NCBI RefSeq assembly: GCF_017968885.1
Contig: NZ_CP072913.1
Coordinates: 1,658,001 to 1,722,000, forward strand
Source of the DNA: Pseudomonas sp. Tri1
GTDB lineage: Bacteria; Pseudomonadota; Gammaproteobacteria; Pseudomonadales; Pseudomonadaceae
Reading direction: 5' to 3'
DNA length: 64,000 nucleotides
Numbering within the stretch: the stretch's first letter is position 1; each line of letters opens with the position of its first letter. The position numbers and the translations under genes are program-made. The notes beneath the pieces were generated by a model. It saw only the letters and a list, made by a program, of their open reading frames with translations, did no database searches and had not been told where the DNA came from. Of the stretch, positions 38,601 to 47,553 are shown piece by piece.

Positions 38601-41600
38601 GAACCTGAGTGCATTGACCCAGAACGGCGGACGCCTGCTCGGCAATGCCGGCATCTCGCTTGACCTGAGCGGTGGTGACCTGAACAACAGCAACGGTTTG
38701 CTGACTGCCAAAGGACCGCTGACCATCAGCCGGTTACGCGACCTCAATAACCGCAGCGGTGAAATCTCCAGCAGCCAGAGCTTCACCCTGGCCGGACGCA
38801 CCCTCGACAACACCGGCGGCAAGCTGATCAGCAGTCACTTGCTCAGCCTAAACGCCACCAACCTGCTCAACCAGAACGGCTTGATCTCCGGTTGGCAGGG
38901 GCTGGACGTCAGCGGCACCAGTCTCGACAACCGTAACAACGGTACGCTCTCCAGCCGCGATGGAGACGTCGGCGTCACCCTCAGCGGGGCACTGCTCAAC
39001 AGTGGTGCCGGTGCGCTGGCCGGCCAGAAAAAACTCACCGTCAGCGCCGCCAGCCTGGACAACAGCAGCGGCGGGATTCTGTCCAGCGGCAGCGATCAGA
39101 CCCTGACCGTCACCGGCGGTCTGCTGAACAACGCCCAAGGCGGCTTGATCGACAGCGGCACGATTCTGGTCATGAAGGCCATGACCCTGGGCAACGCCGG
39201 CGGCACCGTCAACGCACAAAAAGCCCTGAGCTACACCGGCACCTCCCTGGACAACAGCGGCGGCAACCTGATCGGCAATGCCGCCGTGACCCTGGACCTG
39301 CTCGGCGCCCTGACCAACACCAACGGCAAGATCGCCAGCGTTGGCCCGCTGCGGGTCGAACGGGCTACGCAAATCAATAACCAGGGCGGCCAGATCGCTA
39401 GCCAGGGCTTGTTGACCTTGCTCACCGATGGCCTGGACAACCGCAATCGCGGCACCGTAGCGGCCAATGATTTGTTGGTCTTGAACACCTCCGGCGCAGT
39501 CCAGAACGACGCCGATGGCCTGATCTACAGCCAGAACAGCGGCGTGCAAATCGACTCGGCCAGCCTTACCAACGGCAAGGGGGTGGTGCAAAGCCAAGGG
39601 GATTTGAAACTCACCGTCGATGCGGACATCGATAACCAGAGCGGTCGAATCCAAGCCAAGGGCGGCGATGTGACCGTAACGGGTCGCCATTTCGATAACC
39701 GTGGCGGCGTGCTCGCCAGCCTGCAAGGCTTGCTCTCCACGCAACTGACCGGCGTGCTGAAAAACGGCTACGACCTCAATAACAACCGCCAAGGCGGCAT
39801 CACCCAGGCTCAGCGCCTGGACCTGACCGCACGGGGTGGAATCGACAACTACGGCGGACGCATTTCCGCACAAAGCGGCGATGCCATCGTCGTCACCCGC
39901 AACTTCGACAACCGCAACGGCGGCCTGTACGCCAAGGGCAAGGTCAATGTCACCGGTAACGACTTTGATAACAGTGGCGACAACGATGGTCAGATTGCCG
40001 GCAGCCAGATCGACCTGGACCTGACCGGCGCGCTGAATAACCGCCTGGGCATTATTGAGAGTGACAGCACCTTGGCGATCAAGGCGGCGAGCCTCGACAA
40101 CCAGACCGGGCAGTTGCGTGCGTTGGGTAGCGCTGGCAAGACCAACTTCCAGATTGGTGGGTTGTTCGATAACCGCAACGGCACCCTGGAAACCGCCAAC
40201 AGCGACCTGACCCTGGGCGCCGCCAGCTTCCTCAACACCGGCGGTAGTCTGCTGCACGTGGGTACTGGCACCTTCGACATCACCACTGCGAACCTCATCG
40301 GCGCCGGCGGCACCCTGGTCACCCGTGGCGGCCTGACCATCGGCACCGATAGCTGGACCAATAGTGGCGTGATCCAGGCCGGTCGGCTGACCGTCAACGT
40401 CAACAACTTCACCCAGACCGCCAGCGGCCAGTTGCTGGCCTCCGACAGTTTCAGCGGGAGTGGTGTCAACTGGTTCAACGAAGGTCTGGTCGCCAGTAAC
40501 GGCAGCCTCAACGTAGGTCTGAGCGGTGCCTACTGGGGCGCCGGTCGCCTCAGCAGCCAGGGGACCTTCGGCCTGAGTGCCGCGCAGGTCAGCCTTAACA
40601 ACATCAATTCCAGCATCGCCGGCGGTGGCAATACCACCGTCAATGTCAGCGGCCAGTTGGACAATATTGGTCGGCTGACCTCGGCCGCGAACCTGACGGT
40701 TAATGCCGGCGGGGTCAACAACCTGGGGACGTTGGGCAGCGGTCAGGCGCTGACCGTCACCACCGGTGCGTTGGTGAACAATCAAGGGTTGATCTTCAGC
40801 GGCGGTGACATGGGCTTGCGGGTCAACACGCTGAACAACCTCAGCGCCAACATCTACAGCCTGGGCAACCTCAGCGTTGACCGTAACGGCCAGGGCGCGC
40901 TGGCGAGCAGTATCGTCAACAGCTCGAGCTCGATTCAAAGCGACGGCAGCATTAGCCTTGCCGCTAGCACCATCCAGAACATCCGCACGCTACTGACCAC
41001 TGGCAGCAGCGGTATCTATACGGCAAAAATCTACGAAATTGCCTGTATCGAGGGATACAACGCCGGGGACTGCAGCGGTAAGCGGAACCACGTCTGGGAG
41101 CTGTTGCAGCGCGAGAAAACCGAAGTCACCGCGGCCAGCGCCGCCTCCAGCATCACGGCGGGCGGCAATCTGACGCTAAACGGCGGCAATTTGCTGAACC
41201 AGAGCAGCACCATCGCCAGCGGTGGCAACCTGACCGCATCGCTGGGTAATCTGACCAACAGCGGTATTGAGACCGGCGAAACGGAAAGCACGCGGGTGTT
41301 CCTTTCCGAGCGAGTGAGCAATGCCGGCGCTTGGTACAACGCTGCCGACAATTTCACCAACCAATTCTGGTTCGAAAGCGCCGGCTACAACGTTAATAAC
41401 CTCAGCGGCCTGGAAGCCGGTCTCGCCAGTTTCATCGGCATGACCGAATCCGAACTGGCCCTGGGCAAAACCACCAAGCTCGCCGGCGGCGACCAAAGCT
41501 ATGCAGCTGTGATCCAGGCCGGTGGCGCCGTCAATATCAACACCCAGAACAACATCGACAACAGCGTCGTGCGTCCCGGCTACACCTACGTCGGCAGTGG

Positions 41601-44600
41601 CCCGCGTACTGGCACAGGTGCGGCGGGCAGCCAATACTCCACGCGTATCACCCTGAACCAGCAACTGCCGCCCAACCTGGCTCAGCAGCAGGTCAACCCG
41701 GTCGCGTTACCTGGCTTCAGCTTACCCAGCGGCCAGAACGGCCTGTTCCGCCTGAGTGGTCAGGGCAGCAGTGGCACCCAGGTCACTCAGGCCAACGTAG
41801 CTGCGCCAAGCTGGACTTTCACCGGCGCCAGCGTTGCCCAGACTCAACGCAACCAGAGCGTGCCCGACGTCCAGGCCCGGGACATCCAACTGGGCACTGG
41901 TCCCCAGGTTTCGGCGGCCAGCCGTCAAGTGATCGCCGACGTCCGCCCAACTACGGGTATCGACGGCAACGCCTCGACCGTCAGCGTCAGCGCACCCGTC
42001 GACGCGGGCGCCAACGGCATCAGCGTACCGGGGCATACCCCGGACGCTGCTGGTGCCACCGTTGTTGGCGGCGTGAGCGGCTCGAACCTCGCAGGACAAC
42101 CTACCGTGGTTGGCCTACTGCCCGCTTCTTCGGGCACTACCAACCCGTCGACCGTCGTCACACAAATGACCGCGCCAGGCAGCCAGACCATCGCACGGGT
42201 TCAAGGCCTGCCGAGCAACGCCAGCCAGTCCAAACCCCAGAAATACCTGATCGAAACCAACCCGGTGCTCACCGACCTCAGGCAATTCATGAGTTCGGAC
42301 TACCTGCTGAAAAACCTCGGCTACGACCCCGACACCAGCGCCAAGCGTCTGGGCGATGGTTTGTACGAGCAGACGCTGATCCAGCAAGCCGTGGTCGCCC
42401 GCACCGGCCAACGCTTCATCGACGGCCAGACCTCCAACGAGGACATGTTCAGGTACCTGATGAACAACGCCGTCGTCAGCAAGAACGAACTCAACCTCAG
42501 CGTCGGCGTATCCCTCACCTCTGAACAAGTCGCGGCCCTGACCCACGACATCGTCTGGATGGAAAACGTCGAGGTCAACGGCGAGCAAGTCCTGGTGCCG
42601 GTGCTGTACCTGGCTAACGCCAACAACCGTCTGGCCGCCAATGGCGCGCTGATCCAGGGCAGCGACGTGACCCTGATCGCCGGCAAGGACTTGAACAACG
42701 CCGGCACCCTGCGCGCCAGCAACAACCTGTCCGCGACGGCCACCAATGACCTGGTCAACAGCGGTCTGGTCGAAGCGAGCAACCGTCTCGATCTGCTGGC
42801 GGGCAACAACCTTGTCAACAAGGCCGGTGGCGTCATCGCCGGGCGCGACGTGACGCTCACCGCGACGAAGGGTGATGTGATCAACGAGCGCACCGTGACC
42901 ACCCACGAAAGCGACAGCGGCTACCGCAGCGAACGCACTGACTTCATCGACAGCGCCGCCCGCATCGAAGCCGCCAACAACCTGACCCTCAGCGCCGGGC
43001 GTGACATCAACAACGTCGGCGGTGTGTTGAAAAGCGGTGCCGACACCACCCTCAACGCCACCCGCGACATCAATCTCACCTCGGCCGAACGCATTGCCAG
43101 TGGCACTCGCGGCGCGCATCGCGACGAAGACATCAAGCAATACGGCTCCAGTTTGGACATAGGCCGTGACCTGACGGCGAAGGCTGGGCGTGATCTGACA
43201 GCGGTTGCCAGCCAGATCGATGCCAAGCGTGACGTCAGCATGAGCGCTATCGGGGATTTGACCCTGGCGTCGGCGGCTGATGAACAGCACATGTATGGCA
43301 AGAGCAAGAAGGTTACGGCTCAGGAAGATCACGTGAGCCAGGTTTCCACCAGCGTAACGGCGGGTGGAAATGTGGCGCTGAGTGCCGGGAAGGATTTGGG
43401 GCTGATTGCCAGTCGGGTGAGTGCTGGGGATGAGGCTTACCTGGTGGCTGGCGCGAACCTGATGCTGCAATCGGCTGAGGATTCGGATTACAGCTTCTAT
43501 AGCAAGACCAAGAAGTCTTCTTCCGGGAAGAAATTCCGTCTCGACGAAACAAGCTCTGTTACCAACGTTGCCAGCTCGGTCACCTCCGGGGGCAATAACG
43601 TGCTGACCGCCGGCAACGATCTGTTGATCAAAGGCAGCAACGTCACTTCCGAAAAAGGCAGTGTCGGCCTGGGAGCTGGCAATGATGTGGAAATTGTTGC
43701 CGTTACCGACTCCGAGAACGCTCGCCACGAACGCAGCAAGAGCAAAAGCAGTTGGGGCGGTTTGAAGTCGAGCAAGGTCAAGGATCAGTTGGCCGAAACT
43801 CAGACAACCGCTGTAGGCAGCCTGATCTCGGGCGACACCATCGCCGTCAGCGCCAAACGCGATGCTACCGTCACCGGCTCGGCATTGGTCAGCACCAACG
43901 ACTTGGCTGTACGCGCGGGACGTGACCTGACCATCGACGCGGCAGAGAACACTTTCTCCCGTACCCAAATGCACAAGGAGAAGAATCGGGACCTGACGGG
44001 CGTATTGACGGGCAACAACCTAGGCCTCGACGACATCACTGGCAACCAGCATCTGTCGATCAGTAACCAGAAACACAACGGCACGGCATCACAAACCACT
44101 CTGACCGGCAGCACCATCGGCTCCAGCAAAGGCAATGTCAGTCTTGTTGCCGGCGGGGACCTCAATGTCATCGCCAGCGATCTGGTCAGCACCAAGGACA
44201 TGAGCCTTCGCGGCTCGAACGTCACCATCGCTGCGGGCATGGAAACAGCGGCGCAAAGCACCGTCGATAAATCCAACAGCTTGGCCGTGGGACGCGTCGT
44301 CGGTGGTGCGATCATCGACACGGTCAACACCATTCGCTCGTCGGTCGAAGCCGCGAAGGACGCCGATGACCCTCGGCTCAAAGCCGTGAAACTGGCCCAG
44401 GCGGCGCTGGCGGCCTACAACCTCGGCGGGATGGCATCGGACGCCAATGATCAGAAAACCGGCTTCGCCGACAAGCAGGGCGGCACCGCCAGTAATGGTT
44501 CGTTGATCAAAATTGGCACCGAGCTGGCTAATACCCACAGCAAAAGTACCAGCGACTACGCCAGCCAAACCGCCAAGCAGAGCACGCTCAACGCAGGCAC

Positions 44601-47121
44601 CACTTTATCCATCATTGCCAATGGCAACGCGGCGCAAAACGATGGTGATTTACATGTCATCGGCAGCAGCATCAAAGCGGCCAACACGTCGTTGCTTGCC
44701 AGCAACGACATCATTCTGGAAAGTGCGCAGAACACCGCTGACTGGTCCAACCGCAACAGCAACAACAAAACCGTTATCGGTGCCAGCTTCAACATCGGCC
44801 AGCAAAACGGCTTCACCCTGGACCTCGGTGCCCAGCTTGCAAAAGGCATGGGTAACGGCAGTTCCGTCACGCAGGTCAACACGACGGTCGATACCGGTTC
44901 GCTGCTGTTGCGTAGCGGCGGCGACACCACGCTGGCGGGTGCTCAGGTTCATGCTGATGAAATCAACGCGCTGATCGACGGCAACCTCAACATCATTTCC
45001 CGTCAGGACACCCAGGACCAGAAAAGCAAGCAAAGCAGCGGCGGTTTCGGCGCAAGCATTTGCGTTCCACCGTTCTGCTACGGCACGACCGTAGCGGCCT
45101 CAGCCAACTTGGCTGCCGGCAAGATGAATAGCGAATACAAAGGCGTCACCGAGCAAACCGGCCTGTTCGCAGGTACCGGTGGCTACACCGTTGATGTCGG
45201 TAAGACCACTACCCTTGAAGGCGGTGTGATTGCCAGCGACGCCTCGGCGGATAAAAACACGCTGATCACCGACCGACTCATCGCGCGCGACATCAAGAAC
45301 GTCAGTGAAATCGAGGCTCAGTCCGCAGGTATCAGCATCTCGGGCAGTTACGGTGGTGCTGGGGCGAGCGCCTCGGTGGGTGGTTTGTACGGCATTGCTC
45401 TAAGCGAATCCGACAAGAGCCACACACGTAGTGCAGTGAGTGAAGGCACGATCATAGTCCGCAACTCGGAGGGTGCTCAGGATACTGTCGGCTTGAATCG
45501 CGATACGAAGAATGCAAACGAGCATCTGGATAAGCCTGACGAAGACGCAATGAATGAGCGCATCGAGCTGGTGAAGAGCTCGGTAGAGTTGGTAAAAGGG
45601 ATTAGCAGTGCCGTTGCCGCCGCAAAAATCAAGGAGGCTCAAAATTCGGACAGTGAGGCATACAAGGTTGCACGGGAGAAGCTGAACGATAGTGGTGTGG
45701 TTAATCCAACTCCAGAGCAAATCAGCCAACAGGTTCAGCGCGATTTCGGCACTGGCAGCAGTTTCCAGAAGGCCAGCCAGGCGGTTGCCGGAATCGTCCA
45801 GGGCATCCTTACCGGAGACATTGGAGCTGCCGTGGGAGGCGGGGCGGCGCCTTATCTGGCTCAAGCCGTTAAACAGCTGACAGAAGGAGACGACGCAGCC
45901 AACCTGATGGCGCATGCCTTACTGGGTGCCGTTCTGGCAAAAGCGCAAGGAGGTTCGGCGCTGGCCGGTGCTGCGGGGGCTACTGCTGGTGAGCTGATAG
46001 CTAGCCAGCTCTACCCGGGCAAGTCCAGCGATCAACTGACCGAAGCGGAAAAACAAACAGTCGCGGCGCTATCGACTTTGGCTGGTGGGTTATCTGGTGC
46101 GCTTGCTGGAGGCGACGCGTTTAACGCTGCGCTTGGAGCTGGCACGGCTAAAAATGCTGTTGAAAACAATCATCTGAGCGATATAGAAAGGCTTTCGCTA
46201 ACGGCGATGCAGAGAGAGTACCAGGCGTCGTGCCAAGGCTCTACGTCGAGCGATTGTCAAGGATTGTCCAAAGACATCGCGGATCTTATGACCAAGGGCT
46301 TTAGCGTTCTCAAGGATGAACGGATTGCAGAGGATGGAGATTTCACGCGTGCCTTTATTTTCACAACCAACCCTGGCGATGTAGTTTCCTGCGCTACCTC
46401 ACCAAATGGCTATTGTGTCGCCACTGACCAGTCGATCATAACGGATCAAGGTGAGGAGTGGGTTCTGCAACCTGCTTCGTTTGAACAAGCGACAGGAGGA
46501 AAGGCAAGGAATGAGTTGAATGAGGCGGCTGTAAAGGCTCAGCTTCAGGGGCTTTCCAATGAACTGTTCACGGCTGGTTGTGGTGGGGCTAGCCCGGCGG
46601 GTGTAGGGTGCTCCTTTTATATGTTCGCAGGAGGCTCGAATCCCGTTACGGGGGAAACGGCTACAAGTAGCGAGCGGGTGGTATGGGGTATACAGGGCCT
46701 ATTGAGTGCGTGGGGGGTGTTAGGTTCTGTTTACACTGGTGGAGTAAAGGCGACAGCCGACATTCCGTTAAAACTTGGCGAAACAAAAGTCATTAATGGT
46801 GTCAGTGAGATTCGTGTGGGAAGGTGGATGTCTCCTACCGAGTTGGCACAAATGAAGGATACGGGTAGAGTGGTCCAAGGTGGTGGAGGGCAAACCTTTA
46901 TTTCTATTAATGGGGCTCTGGATTTTAAAGGCGCTGCGTCGAAGGGGGCAGTGTATGTTGAGTTTGATGTGCCAAGTAATTCTTTGTTGCAAGGTGGGAA
47001 AGAGGGTTGGCTTAAAATGATTGGTCCGGACGCAAGCAAGTCTCAACAGTTTCTGCTTAACAAACAAGGGGGGCAGCATCTTCCTGAAGTAAAAAATATC
47101 CTAATTAGAGATAGGAAGTAA
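32680..47121 (+). CDS. cdiA: Contact-dependent inhibition effector CdiA, FhaB-type (4813 aa)
   Basis: Giant surface filament that delivers its C-terminal toxin into neighbouring bacteria. Order of parts: extended signal peptide (MPKRGLAFLLANVMFWQPMW, cleavage after AQA); TPS domain to about residue 300 with NPNLNG and NPYGITCNGCGF; FHA-1 beta-helix repeats to about 2760, many with the LDN...G...S pattern; a non-repetitive receptor-binding/YP-like region about 2770-3310 with a Cys pair (IACIEGYNAGDCSG); FHA-2 repeats about 3320-4150; pretoxin region with VENN at 4494-4497; toxin from about 4710. The tip (R4715 in GRWMSPTELAQM, QTFISI, GAVYVEFDVPSNSL) resembles the TreTu group of ADP-ribosyltransferases, which modify EF-Tu; that assignment is from memory of the family. 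ATG 32680 gives the known N-terminus; the next gene overlaps its stop. Confidence 0.93.
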   Translation: MDDRQYTFLARQPSAALQPREQFWGMPKRGLAFLLANVMFWQPMWAQADGIVVSAPGTGLDRAGNGVPIVNIAKPNGNGLSHNQFKDYNVGSNGVILNNATARTQSTQLGGIILGNPNLNGAAATTILNEVNGGNPSQLRGYTEVAGQSAHVIVANPYGITCNGCGFINSPKVTLSTGKPVVENGQLNRYQVDQGRVAIEGAGLNANNVDHFEIITRSAKINAEIQAKNLTIVAGRNDVNADTLNATARADDGSAKPQLAIDSSALGGMYAGAIKLVGTEAGVGVKLDGKLIASGGDIQLDANGHLSMVDTSASGAVDVKAVSLDAQGPVYAGTTLSAQTQGNLTNQQTLAARDSITLNAGGQLSNNGIIEAGVKADNTRNATGDVSLTAQNLGNSGSVIASRNLTANVAQTLSNQGGTLSAGQTGTVKAATLDNQSKGRVLSSGTLDVTADKLINAQGLVSSNGNLTANVGQLNNSSGELNSLSNVKLRVASLDNVAGLVAAGQMLDINASGQVNNRGGRIVTQRDLQLSAGALDNSQQGKVLSAGALTAQIAGQLLNQAGLFNSGGNLLLTSATLDNRNGEISSLGNLTASASQADNSGNGRILANGDITLSLERLDNRQKGVIAGQRDVQLNAGQLDNGDAGSVYAKRNLNLAVVNQLNNTQGTLRGDGTLTARAASLGNNGGSISSIGGLTVTSAAALSNQGGSLLTDAGLTLTSGSLDNSQQGRIAGDGVVLKTGAFANQQGGQLSSTGTLQLTASQVDNSGAGRIASAMALTASVTGLDQHAGGRFFSSSDVSLDLNNGQLNNQGGLITAPGQLLLKNLNTVGNQGGEISSAKAFTVAAKSFDNSDGKLVSDQALTVRIDRALTNVRGLISANGIDLRAAQLDNTDASLSSDADLTLQLSGALLNGNGELSSAGNSTISAMTLGNGGGQITADQRLNLTISGSLDNQAGTLGAGQGLSVRAASLDNRQAGSLVTDGNLDVSLDGLLNNQGGGSLLAKGLMNVQGLSLDNRGGRLSGQNLLTLRTTTTDNRGGVIRADKDLQLFIDQMDNRQQGLLTSKAGIGFTGQRLDNQGGLLSAVGLVQLQAGVVLNNAGRIASQSDLVANVDALAQRGGELVAQGTLTLTGDSLDNSQGGLVGATKALKLNVGSIDNRAGEISSQVDVTLTGDQLNNSDGGKMLAGTALGLKVARLINQNKGLLFGTTLNLTGARLDNGGGTLASKNDLLLKLTADLDNRDGLLSSEGTLTLDADSLNNAKGSLSSAAALKVTAAGALNNRGGSINTDAGLTLNSATLDNQNGGVLFGKGATRVTTGAFDNSHGGRLTSANTLDLTATQVTNQDAGRIASAMALTASVTGLDQQGGELFSNTALSLDLNHGQLNNQRGLINAPGALLLKNLDGVVNQNGEISSAQAFTIDARTLDNSGGKLLSDQALTLRVTQAMSNVKGIISAAALNARSASLDNTSGLISSRDALNLEVDNGFTNHQGTVVADGNLLLNAATADNSQGQIAGKKAVTATVGSLQQQGGQLIAQGKLSLVGNSLDNRANGLVGATGALDIKVGYVDNRGGELSSQGALSLVGKQLDNSDSGQILGQDTLALKVDQIINRNKGLLSGKAGLSVIGTGLDNTSGAVLSAQGIDVNLSATLDNSLGLFSSEGSLGIRAGSLINTAGSLSSAGTLSVNSVGAISNRGGQLITDADLDLHSASLDNQQQGRISGKGATSVTTGQFDNSHGGQLNSASTLNLDAGKVINQDNGRIGSTGALTANVTGLDQQGGRLFSGTRLNLDLHNGQLNNRNGLINAPILVLKNLTEVINQDGEISSAQAFTLTADKLDNSNGKVLGNQGITLRIAQALNNVKGLIAAASLDVEAGTLDNSAGILNSRGDLLLKVDGVLTNKSDGLINAAQALDIRSADLDNQGGQVLAVTDLTLNATALDNSGKGLINSQGTLGLTAKSLDSSNGGEVSAKGDIGLNLSALTQNGGRLLGNAGISLDLSGGDLNNSNGLLTAKGPLTISRLRDLNNRSGEISSSQSFTLAGRTLDNTGGKLISSHLLSLNATNLLNQNGLISGWQGLDVSGTSLDNRNNGTLSSRDGDVGVTLSGALLNSGAGALAGQKKLTVSAASLDNSSGGILSSGSDQTLTVTGGLLNNAQGGLIDSGTILVMKAMTLGNAGGTVNAQKALSYTGTSLDNSGGNLIGNAAVTLDLLGALTNTNGKIASVGPLRVERATQINNQGGQIASQGLLTLLTDGLDNRNRGTVAANDLLVLNTSGAVQNDADGLIYSQNSGVQIDSASLTNGKGVVQSQGDLKLTVDADIDNQSGRIQAKGGDVTVTGRHFDNRGGVLASLQGLLSTQLTGVLKNGYDLNNNRQGGITQAQRLDLTARGGIDNYGGRISAQSGDAIVVTRNFDNRNGGLYAKGKVNVTGNDFDNSGDNDGQIAGSQIDLDLTGALNNRLGIIESDSTLAIKAASLDNQTGQLRALGSAGKTNFQIGGLFDNRNGTLETANSDLTLGAASFLNTGGSLLHVGTGTFDITTANLIGAGGTLVTRGGLTIGTDSWTNSGVIQAGRLTVNVNNFTQTASGQLLASDSFSGSGVNWFNEGLVASNGSLNVGLSGAYWGAGRLSSQGTFGLSAAQVSLNNINSSIAGGGNTTVNVSGQLDNIGRLTSAANLTVNAGGVNNLGTLGSGQALTVTTGALVNNQGLIFSGGDMGLRVNTLNNLSANIYSLGNLSVDRNGQGALASSIVNSSSSIQSDGSISLAASTIQNIRTLLTTGSSGIYTAKIYEIACIEGYNAGDCSGKRNHVWELLQREKTEVTAASAASSITAGGNLTLNGGNLLNQSSTIASGGNLTASLGNLTNSGIETGETESTRVFLSERVSNAGAWYNAADNFTNQFWFESAGYNVNNLSGLEAGLASFIGMTESELALGKTTKLAGGDQSYAAVIQAGGAVNINTQNNIDNSVVRPGYTYVGSGPRTGTGAAGSQYSTRITLNQQLPPNLAQQQVNPVALPGFSLPSGQNGLFRLSGQGSSGTQVTQANVAAPSWTFTGASVAQTQRNQSVPDVQARDIQLGTGPQVSAASRQVIADVRPTTGIDGNASTVSVSAPVDAGANGISVPGHTPDAAGATVVGGVSGSNLAGQPTVVGLLPASSGTTNPSTVVTQMTAPGSQTIARVQGLPSNASQSKPQKYLIETNPVLTDLRQFMSSDYLLKNLGYDPDTSAKRLGDGLYEQTLIQQAVVARTGQRFIDGQTSNEDMFRYLMNNAVVSKNELNLSVGVSLTSEQVAALTHDIVWMENVEVNGEQVLVPVLYLANANNRLAANGALIQGSDVTLIAGKDLNNAGTLRASNNLSATATNDLVNSGLVEASNRLDLLAGNNLVNKAGGVIAGRDVTLTATKGDVINERTVTTHESDSGYRSERTDFIDSAARIEAANNLTLSAGRDINNVGGVLKSGADTTLNATRDINLTSAERIASGTRGAHRDEDIKQYGSSLDIGRDLTAKAGRDLTAVASQIDAKRDVSMSAIGDLTLASAADEQHMYGKSKKVTAQEDHVSQVSTSVTAGGNVALSAGKDLGLIASRVSAGDEAYLVAGANLMLQSAEDSDYSFYSKTKKSSSGKKFRLDETSSVTNVASSVTSGGNNVLTAGNDLLIKGSNVTSEKGSVGLGAGNDVEIVAVTDSENARHERSKSKSSWGGLKSSKVKDQLAETQTTAVGSLISGDTIAVSAKRDATVTGSALVSTNDLAVRAGRDLTIDAAENTFSRTQMHKEKNRDLTGVLTGNNLGLDDITGNQHLSISNQKHNGTASQTTLTGSTIGSSKGNVSLVAGGDLNVIASDLVSTKDMSLRGSNVTIAAGMETAAQSTVDKSNSLAVGRVVGGAIIDTVNTIRSSVEAAKDADDPRLKAVKLAQAALAAYNLGGMASDANDQKTGFADKQGGTASNGSLIKIGTELANTHSKSTSDYASQTAKQSTLNAGTTLSIIANGNAAQNDGDLHVIGSSIKAANTSLLASNDIILESAQNTADWSNRNSNNKTVIGASFNIGQQNGFTLDLGAQLAKGMGNGSSVTQVNTTVDTGSLLLRSGGDTTLAGAQVHADEINALIDGNLNIISRQDTQDQKSKQSSGGFGASICVPPFCYGTTVAASANLAAGKMNSEYKGVTEQTGLFAGTGGYTVDVGKTTTLEGGVIASDASADKNTLITDRLIARDIKNVSEIEAQSAGISISGSYGGAGASASVGGLYGIALSESDKSHTRSAVSEGTIIVRNSEGAQDTVGLNRDTKNANEHLDKPDEDAMNERIELVKSSVELVKGISSAVAAAKIKEAQNSDSEAYKVAREKLNDSGVVNPTPEQISQQVQRDFGTGSSFQKASQAVAGIVQGILTGDIGAAVGGGAAPYLAQAVKQLTEGDDAANLMAHALLGAVLAKAQGGSALAGAAGATAGELIASQLYPGKSSDQLTEAEKQTVAALSTLAGGLSGALAGGDAFNAALGAGTAKNAVENNHLSDIERLSLTAMQREYQASCQGSTSSDCQGLSKDIADLMTKGFSVLKDERIAEDGDFTRAFIFTTNPGDVVSCATSPNGYCVATDQSIITDQGEEWVLQPASFEQATGGKARNELNEAAVKAQLQGLSNELFTAGCGGASPAGVGCSFYMFAGGSNPVTGETATSSERVVWGIQGLLSAWGVLGSVYTGGVKATADIPLKLGETKVINGVSEIRVGRWMSPTELAQMKDTGRVVQGGGGQTFISINGALDFKGAASKGAVYVEFDVPSNSLLQGGKEGWLKMIGPDASKSQQFLLNKQGGQHLPEVKNILIRDRK
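34740..38400 (+). repeat. Higher-order repeats of about 1.2 kb within the cdiA FHA-1 region
   Basis: Beyond the short 20-odd-residue beta-helix repeats, blocks of several hundred residues recur. RIASAMALTASVTGLDQ occurs near 34985 and again near 36720, with a variant (RIGSTGALTANVTGLDQ) near 37955; the GGLVGATKALKLNVG block near 36100 recurs as NGLVGATGALDIKVG near 37330. The step between the last two blocks is about 1.2 kb. Such repeats allow filament-length change by recombination. Confidence 0.75.
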
Positions 47122-47417
47122 TGTGCTTTATGGATCGCTTCTGGTTTGATGAGTATATAAAGCCTAGGCTGAGTGGGTATTCATTTGAGTACTCAAAATT
47201 TATTAGGGGTGATTTTGGTGATCTTGAAAGGATAGAGCTAGAAGGTTTAGGTAAATTAGGAACGGTAGAGTTTTGGTCCCAAGGTTGGGTGGGGTTAGAT
47301 GTATATGACTGCGCTTGTGATGATCAGGTTATGAATGTATTGCTTTCGCCGGAGGAGAAGGGCTCCGTTTTGCGAGAGTTTGAAAGATTTATTGGAGTGT
47401 TAACGCAGGGTGGTTAG
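47121..47417 (+). CDS. cdiI: Putative immunity protein of the CdiA toxin (98 aa)
   Basis: Small AT-rich gene whose ATG overlaps the cdiA stop (TAATG), the standard place of cdiI. The product is acidic and aromatic (MDRFWFDEYIKPRLSGYSFE, VEFWSQGWVGLDVYDCACDD), soluble and without signal, fitting a protein that binds the toxin tip in the cytoplasm. A second in-frame ATG at 47130 is spaced better from AGGAAG and may be the true start. I recognise no domain, so the role rests on position, size and composition. Confidence 0.75.
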   Translation: MCFMDRFWFDEYIKPRLSGYSFEYSKFIRGDFGDLERIELEGLGKLGTVEFWSQGWVGLDVYDCACDDQVMNVLLSPEEKGSVLREFERFIGVLTQGG

Positions 47418-47553
47418 GAAGTAAGGCAATCGCTCCGTCGGCTCTGATGGCAATTAATGATGTTGAGCTTTGCATGGCGGTGGGTAGATGAGTGGCGAAT
47501 AAGTTTCACTTTGTCCCGTATGGTGATTTATTTTTTTGTGAGTTTTTGAATAT

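Noticed and set aside
38848..44568. Several long minus-strand frames opposite cdiA
   Set aside because: They mirror the codon bias of the repeated cdiA stalk and have no ribosome binding sites or domain content.
30945..47417. Reading the operon as a plain hemolysin/adhesin two-partner system
   Set aside because: The VENN pretoxin region, a distinct toxin-like tip and an overlapping immunity-like gene fit CDI better than a simple FhaB adhesin or ShlA hemolysin.
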